NCBI RefSeq assembly: GCF_003073045.1
Contig: NC_037602.1
Coordinates: 4,258,872 to 4,322,871, forward strand
DNA: 64,000 bases
Reading direction: 5' to 3'
Source of the DNA: Pomacea canaliculata
Lineage: Eukaryota; Mollusca; Gastropoda; Architaenioglossa; Ampullariidae
This document shows, in pieces, positions 61,373 through 64,000 of the stretch. The number at the start of each line of letters is the position of its first letter. Position 1 is the first letter of the stretch. Made by a program: the position numbers and the translations under genes. The notes under the pieces are model-generated. The model was not told the DNA's origin. It saw nothing but the letters and a program-made list of their open reading frames with translations, and did no database searches.

Positions 61373-64000
61373 CTGTGACGTCATCAGAGAGAAAAGCACA
61401 GAAAAATTACAACACGATACATTCTTCCGCCCCTTACCACGTTGCTAAGCGAACGCGAGGTGGAGCGGAATCGATACATCAGGAAGAAAAAATTATTTAA
61501 AAAAACCCGCGAGTGGTTGTTACAAAGAAAAAAAAACACCGCTTTGACTTTCCATTCGTAGACTTGCCGGAGCCAGTCTCCAGGACGCTGCGGCTATATG
61601 ATAGGTACACACTCTCGTGCACAGGTAAGCAGGTGAGAGAGAATAAGTACACACCGTTAACACCACTGCATCATCGTGGGCAACCGGGTACGTCACCAAA
61701 AGGGGACAGGTCAGGGGTTCAAAGTTCAGCAAACTTTTTTTTTTAAAAAAAGTGCAAAGCGCAAACTAAGAAAAAAAAGCACTGGCTTGAGGAGATGGGG
61801 AAGGGGCGGGTTGCTGGACTTTACAGAAGAGGAAATCAGCCACACTTCTCCGATACAAGAAAAAAAAACAAGCAGAATGAAGGACAAAATTCCCAGAAAA
61901 TTCTATTTCTTTGGCTAGAGAAAGATGCAAGGAAAAAAGTGCCCGTACCGTGCAGAGAATCAGCAGTAAATCAAAAGGAAAAATCGTCTTACGTTCGATA
62001 TCACGGAAAATTTCTTGTCTTAAAAAGTTGCAGTTTTACACAGAATATTCAGAATATGGAATCCAGCTTTCATACCCTAACCAAAAAATGTTTTGAAATT
62101 GTAACAAGTCTGGAGTAAACAATTTCAGCTACCTTTCAAAAATATCCGCTTGGGGTGAGGCATCTTTATCTTAAAATATATCAAGTACACAAAATGACTT
62201 TATTACGATTTTAATTAAAATATTCCTTTATTTCTAAGACATGGATTCTAAAAGTTGAGAACAGCATTGAAAGCTTAAATACAATCATGCACTGTTGTCT
62301 TGAACTCAATTTTTAGAGATCTGCACGTGAGTGGTGGCAGAAATCGCTTATAATTACCAAATTACCGAAAGGTAATGAAAAAAGCTGGTGCAAAGCCGTT
62401 GAAAATAGGGGATGATAGGATCAAATCAGATTGAAACCGAACCGGAACCGCTTGGGGAAAAAGTGCGTGACTACACACAAATGTGAGCACGAGCTGTAAA
62501 CATAAACATTGTGCTAGTCGTGAAACATGAGCACACAAGACAACTTTTACAAGCTTTTCAGCAGAAAATGAGTTGATTTTCATTTCTATGCCCTTCATGC
62601 ACTATATAATAGGAATGCAGGATTATAACTATTCTACAAAGTATCTGTGAAAACAAGATGCACATCAATGGTTATCATACATCAATTAAATAGAGTTATG
62701 GGTTTCTTTTATGGAAGCAAGAGAAAACAATGAAGTAAATAGCAAAACAGTCATGCAAACACAGCATGAGGGGCTGGAAACAATGAGCATAGCAAAACCA
62801 AACCTGCTAGTAATCAAGGCCAAATTAAAACATTAATAAAGATCTACACACCAATAGTAAGCAAGCAAAGCAAGGTAGCACAGCAGAAGCCTTTACATTG
62901 TTATATATGTAAGCACATAAAGAATATTTTGTAAACTTGTTAATCGTAGAAGCAATATTAAAGTTTAACGGTTAAGCCTGATACATTTTTTTTGCTTGCA
63001 AAAATTTCAACTTTAAATCCTCTCTAATGTTAGAGTAGAAGAAGATATATTTAAGAAAACCATAATTAGTTTAATGAGCAAGATATTTTGGTTTTCCGAC
63101 GCAACTACTGATTTGATAGCTAGCTAAAGTATGAAAATATTTTCTGTGGAAATGATTAGCAAAGGTCCTGATGTAGACATTTTTTGGTAAGAACCATTAA
63201 CTTAGTATTTAGAGATGTTTCGTGTAAACTGACGAGCACTAGTAAAAAATTCCCTTTAAAATGCTAATATCGGTCATCTTTTTAATTTTTCTTGTTTTCG
63301 TAATGCTGTAAGTAATTTGTAACGGCCATTTGTTGGAGGTTAACAGTAATGAACTACAAATGGATTTTTATTTCATCCACTGATTGGCGATTGTTCTTCA
63401 ATCTGGTTTCCATGCTATTATTTTTTCCCATCCTTGATTTTATCTGTGAGAAAGTTAAATCCAGGCACGAACATGCATTTCTTCAAGTCTATGGCTAGCT
63501 GAAAAGAAAAAAGTCAACTGATTATTGAATAGGCAAATGAAAAACGGAAAAAACAAGTTTAAATGTGGTTAACAAAATGTTAAGTTACGTGAATGCATCT
63601 CCAAAAGAACAATATCGATGGTAGTGATGTGACAAACCTATTTGTTAGCATCGAGGCGGTCACAAATATTTCGAAAGCATGATGAGAAACGGTTAAAACA
63701 GGGTTTTTAGAATTTGAGAAAGTGATTAGCCTCTCAGACATAGCGGGACCGACTCTCTTTCGATGCTGTACTTATGTTCATCCCTGGTTTTTGCAAAAGT
63801 CCAGTAACGATCTATAGCTGCCGGAACTATACACGGTTGCAACAGAGATAAGGGAATGACAGATGAAATTTTATTTCCTGTTCAAACACTTGTTATGTTG
63901 ATTCCACGCAAGGCTACATATCAACCTTTGCTCTACTTTTTTTGCAGCCATAACAACAACTGAATGGCGTTCCGAGATACACATCAATCGTAAAAAAAAC
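61373..64000 (-). other. HCN upstream intron, right edge of the window
   Basis: AT-rich, with no exon matching HCN S1-S4 or the N-terminus. One short unassigned open stretch after a CAG acceptor lies at about 63424-63500. Confidence 0.5.

Overview
The window is animal nuclear DNA: AT-rich, full of introns and microsatellites, with no bacterial-style operons. Real genes appear only as short exons with GT...AG borders and matching phases. Most long open frames are chance or antisense shadows. The protein content (an invertebrate-type HCN channel, an iGluR-like ionotropic receptor, CIB, CLN6, FAM219 and an RGS9-anchor-like protein) and the tRNA-derived SINEs suggest a lophotrochozoan, probably a gastropod mollusc. 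That placement is inference; the gene identities rest on residue-level recognition.

Layout. (1) 330-2447, + strand: the 3' four coding exons of a calcium- and integrin-binding (CIB2/CIB3-type) EF-hand gene; exon 1 lies left of the window. (2) 7173-17189, - strand: a complete seven- or eight-exon gene for a membrane-anchored RGS-binding protein of the R9AP/R7BP family. (3) 17.2-26.4 kb: no supported gene; long CA tracts, triplet repeats and a degenerate inverted-repeat element. (4) 26481-32382, - strand: CLN6, the ER membrane protein of the neuronal ceroid lipofuscinoses, apparently complete. (5) 37243-41515, - strand: a FAM219A/B homologue, complete, with one likely GC-AG intron. (6) 43207-49087, - strand: an ionotropic glutamate-receptor-like receptor (IR/delta-like) in 12 coding exons. 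(7) 55127-61372, - strand: the 3' five coding exons of a hyperpolarization-activated cyclic-nucleotide-gated (HCN/Ih) channel; the N-terminus and S1-S4 lie beyond 64000.

Five of the six genes share the minus strand, but nothing suggests a common transcript. The most interesting large-scale signal is gene order. From memory, CLN6, HCN4, FAM219B and CIB2 all sit on human 15q23-q25, and HCN2, CIB3 and RGS9BP all sit on chromosome 19. This 64-kb block therefore looks like a compact remnant of an ancestral bilaterian linkage group. Several members (HCN, CIB, R9AP-like, iGluR-like) act in sensory or excitable cells.

Three single-base disruptions (two in the first visible CIB exon, one in the receptor's first exon) interrupt otherwise intact coding. 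They look more like residual assembly indels or allelic lesions than decayed genes. I found no system that I can honestly call new; the strongest leads are in the findings.
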